Below, in pieces: positions 63,046-64,000 of a stretch of 64,000 nt of DNA (the stretch's first letter is position 1; every line of letters begins with the position of its first letter). A program made the position numbers and the translations under genes. The DNA is taken from contig NZ_VDTC01000008.1 of assembly GCF_007672725.1 (NCBI RefSeq), positions 62,001 through 126,000 on the forward strand. Reading direction: 5' to 3'. The notes below the pieces were generated by a model. That model was not told the DNA's origin and ran no database searches. It was given only the letters and a program-made list of their open reading frames with translations. This stretch comes from Corynebacterium aurimucosum ATCC 700975. GTDB taxonomy: Bacteria > Actinomycetota > Actinomycetes > Mycobacteriales > Mycobacteriaceae.

Positions 63046-63522
63046 ATGCCTTCATTGAATTCTATTTCCATCCCTACCGCGCTCCTAGAGTCTCCTTCCT
63101 TCCAGCTGGAGCGCCTCCGCCGCCGCACCCGCGAAGGCGTCGAGGCCGCACTGCAGACACAGAAGACCACACTGCGCGAATACTGGGTGCTCACCTGCCT
63201 CGTTGCGGAAACCGCGTCCTCCCAGTCCGCCCTGTCGGAAACCCTGGCCATCGACGCCTCCGACATGGTGCGCCTCCTCGATTCACTGGAGTCCCGCCAC
63301 TGGGTTAAGCGTGAACGTGACTCCAAAGACCGCCGCCGCCAAATCATTGCCTCCACCAAGAAGGGCACCAAGGCCCACAAGGAGCTCGCGGTCTTGGTGG
63401 CGAAGGCCGAGGATGAAGCCCTCGACGAGTCCACCAACAAGCAGCTCAAGCACCTGCGCAAGCTGGCCACCGCCATCATCGCAGCGGACGCACCCTCCGA
63501 CTCCGAAAGCAGTGATGCTTAA
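63046..63522 (+). CDS. MarR-family transcriptional regulator
   Basis: A 158-residue winged-helix protein: LREYWVLTCLVAETASSQSALSETLAI (recognition region), DMVRLLDSLESRHWVKRERDSKDRRRQII (wing, with the typical DxRxR pattern) and a C-terminal dimerisation helix. ATG 63046 is seven bases past TAGAAT (63033-63038), probably leaderless. Its stop abuts the ATG of the next gene, so it may control or be expressed with it. Confidence 0.87.
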   Translation: MPSLNSISIPTALLESPSFQLERLRRRTREGVEAALQTQKTTLREYWVLTCLVAETASSQSALSETLAIDASDMVRLLDSLESRHWVKRERDSKDRRRQIIASTKKGTKAHKELAVLVAKAEDEALDESTNKQLKHLRKLATAIIAADAPSDSESSDA

Positions 63523-64000
63523 ATGACGGAGCCCGATAATCTTCCCAGTACCGGGGGCCGCCACGCCCTCCAGACGGACGAGCCCGAGACCCCAGCAACG
63601 CCCAAGGTTCCCGCGCACTACCTCCTAGGCTCCGAGGCCGCACCGGCACGCACTCTGTGGGACATCGTGCGCACCACGGCAGAGAACTACCCAGAGGCTG
63701 CCGCCCTGGATGACGGCGAGATCCTGACCTACGCCGAGCTGCTTGCCGACGTCTCCGCATGGGCCACCGAACTCCACGCCAGCGGTGTGCGCCGCGGCGA
63801 CCGCATCGGCATCCGCATGACCTCCGGCAAGCGCGAGCTCTACCTGGCCATCCTGTCCACGCTCGCCGCCGGCGCGGCCTACGTGCCCGTCGACGCCGAC
63901 GACCCCGATGAGCGCGCCGAGATGGTCTTCGGCGAGGCTAACATCGACGGTGTCTTCACCGACGAAGGTTTCCGCATGTTGCGGGAGAGCGGGGCACGCA
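63523..64000 (+). CDS. AMP-binding (NRPS-like adenylation) protein, 3' partial
   Basis: The frame is open from ATG 63523 to the window end (159 codons). The sequence ARTLWDIVRTTAENYPEAAAL, LTYAELLADV, GVRRGDRIGIRM and LAAGAAYVPVDADDPDERAEM is the start of an adenylation domain; AAYVPVD is the A-domain core A2. The style resembles Pls/PosA-type NRPS-like proteins, but the rest is outside the window. It follows the MarR stop without a gap. Confidence 0.85.
   Translation, partial: MTEPDNLPSTGGRHALQTDEPETPATPKVPAHYLLGSEAAPARTLWDIVRTTAENYPEAAALDDGEILTYAELLADVSAWATELHASGVRRGDRIGIRMTSGKRELYLAILSTLAAGAAYVPVDADDPDERAEMVFGEANIDGVFTDEGFRMLRESGAR

Overview
The window is a chromosomal segment of a Corynebacterium: a GC-rich actinobacterium with many GTG starts and probable leaderless mRNAs. 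Gene order follows the C. glutamicum and Mycobacterium tuberculosis chromosomes (thrE-otsA-otsB-lacI-znuACB; rlmB-cysS-ispF-ispD-carD-lpqE-radA-canB-mutY; clpC, lysS; panC-folK-folB-folP-folE-ftsH-hpt-tilS-dac-ppa). The species cannot be fixed from the sequence alone; a skin-type Corynebacterium of the C. aurimucosum/minutissimum kind is a guess.

Layout. 1-1.87 kb: end of a decayed prophage (HK97 protease plus frameshifted capsid) lying against the 3' end of tRNA-Thr(UGU), the likely integration site. 2.3-11.9 kb: threonine exporter, Lys-rich protein, OtsAB trehalose synthesis, LacI regulator, zinc-uptake ABC system with a candidate Zur operator, and an esterase. 11.9-13.9 kb: low-GC scar with a broken ABC ATPase, then two tandem predicted AAA ATPases. 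13.9-24 kb: conserved housekeeping block (RlmB, CysS, IspF, IspD, CarD, LpqE, RadA, carbonic anhydrase, MutY), interrupted by an unfamiliar two-gene pair between cysS and ispF and apparently lacking disA after radA. 24-38 kb: accessory and envelope genes (second ThrE-like exporter, secreted lipase, DUF1266 protein, CDF zinc exporter, ClpC, kinase-like membrane protein, MFS pump, two paralogous lipoproteins). 38-54.5 kb: lysS, PhoX phosphatase, then a long minus-strand run of overlapping genes for pantothenate, folate, FtsH, Hpt, TilS and PBP4, ending at ppa. 54.5-64 kb: palindromic repeats beside a DUF559 nuclease-like gene, an ABC/S41-peptidase operon divergent from a two-component system across two strong dyads, a 668-residue protein of unknown function with an internal repeat, a rhodanese, a HicAB module with a truncated toxin, and a MarR gene leading into an AMP-binding (NRPS-like) gene that runs off the window.

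Metal balance recurs: zinc import (znuACB) and zinc export (CDF) both lie here. Envelope maintenance is served by FtsH, PBP4, trehalose synthesis, lipoproteins and the TCS/ABC/peptidase cluster. The most promising places for new biology are the TCS/ABC/S41 island with its paired dyads, the hairpin repeats beside the DUF559 gene, the pair between cysS and ispF, and the 668-residue protein.
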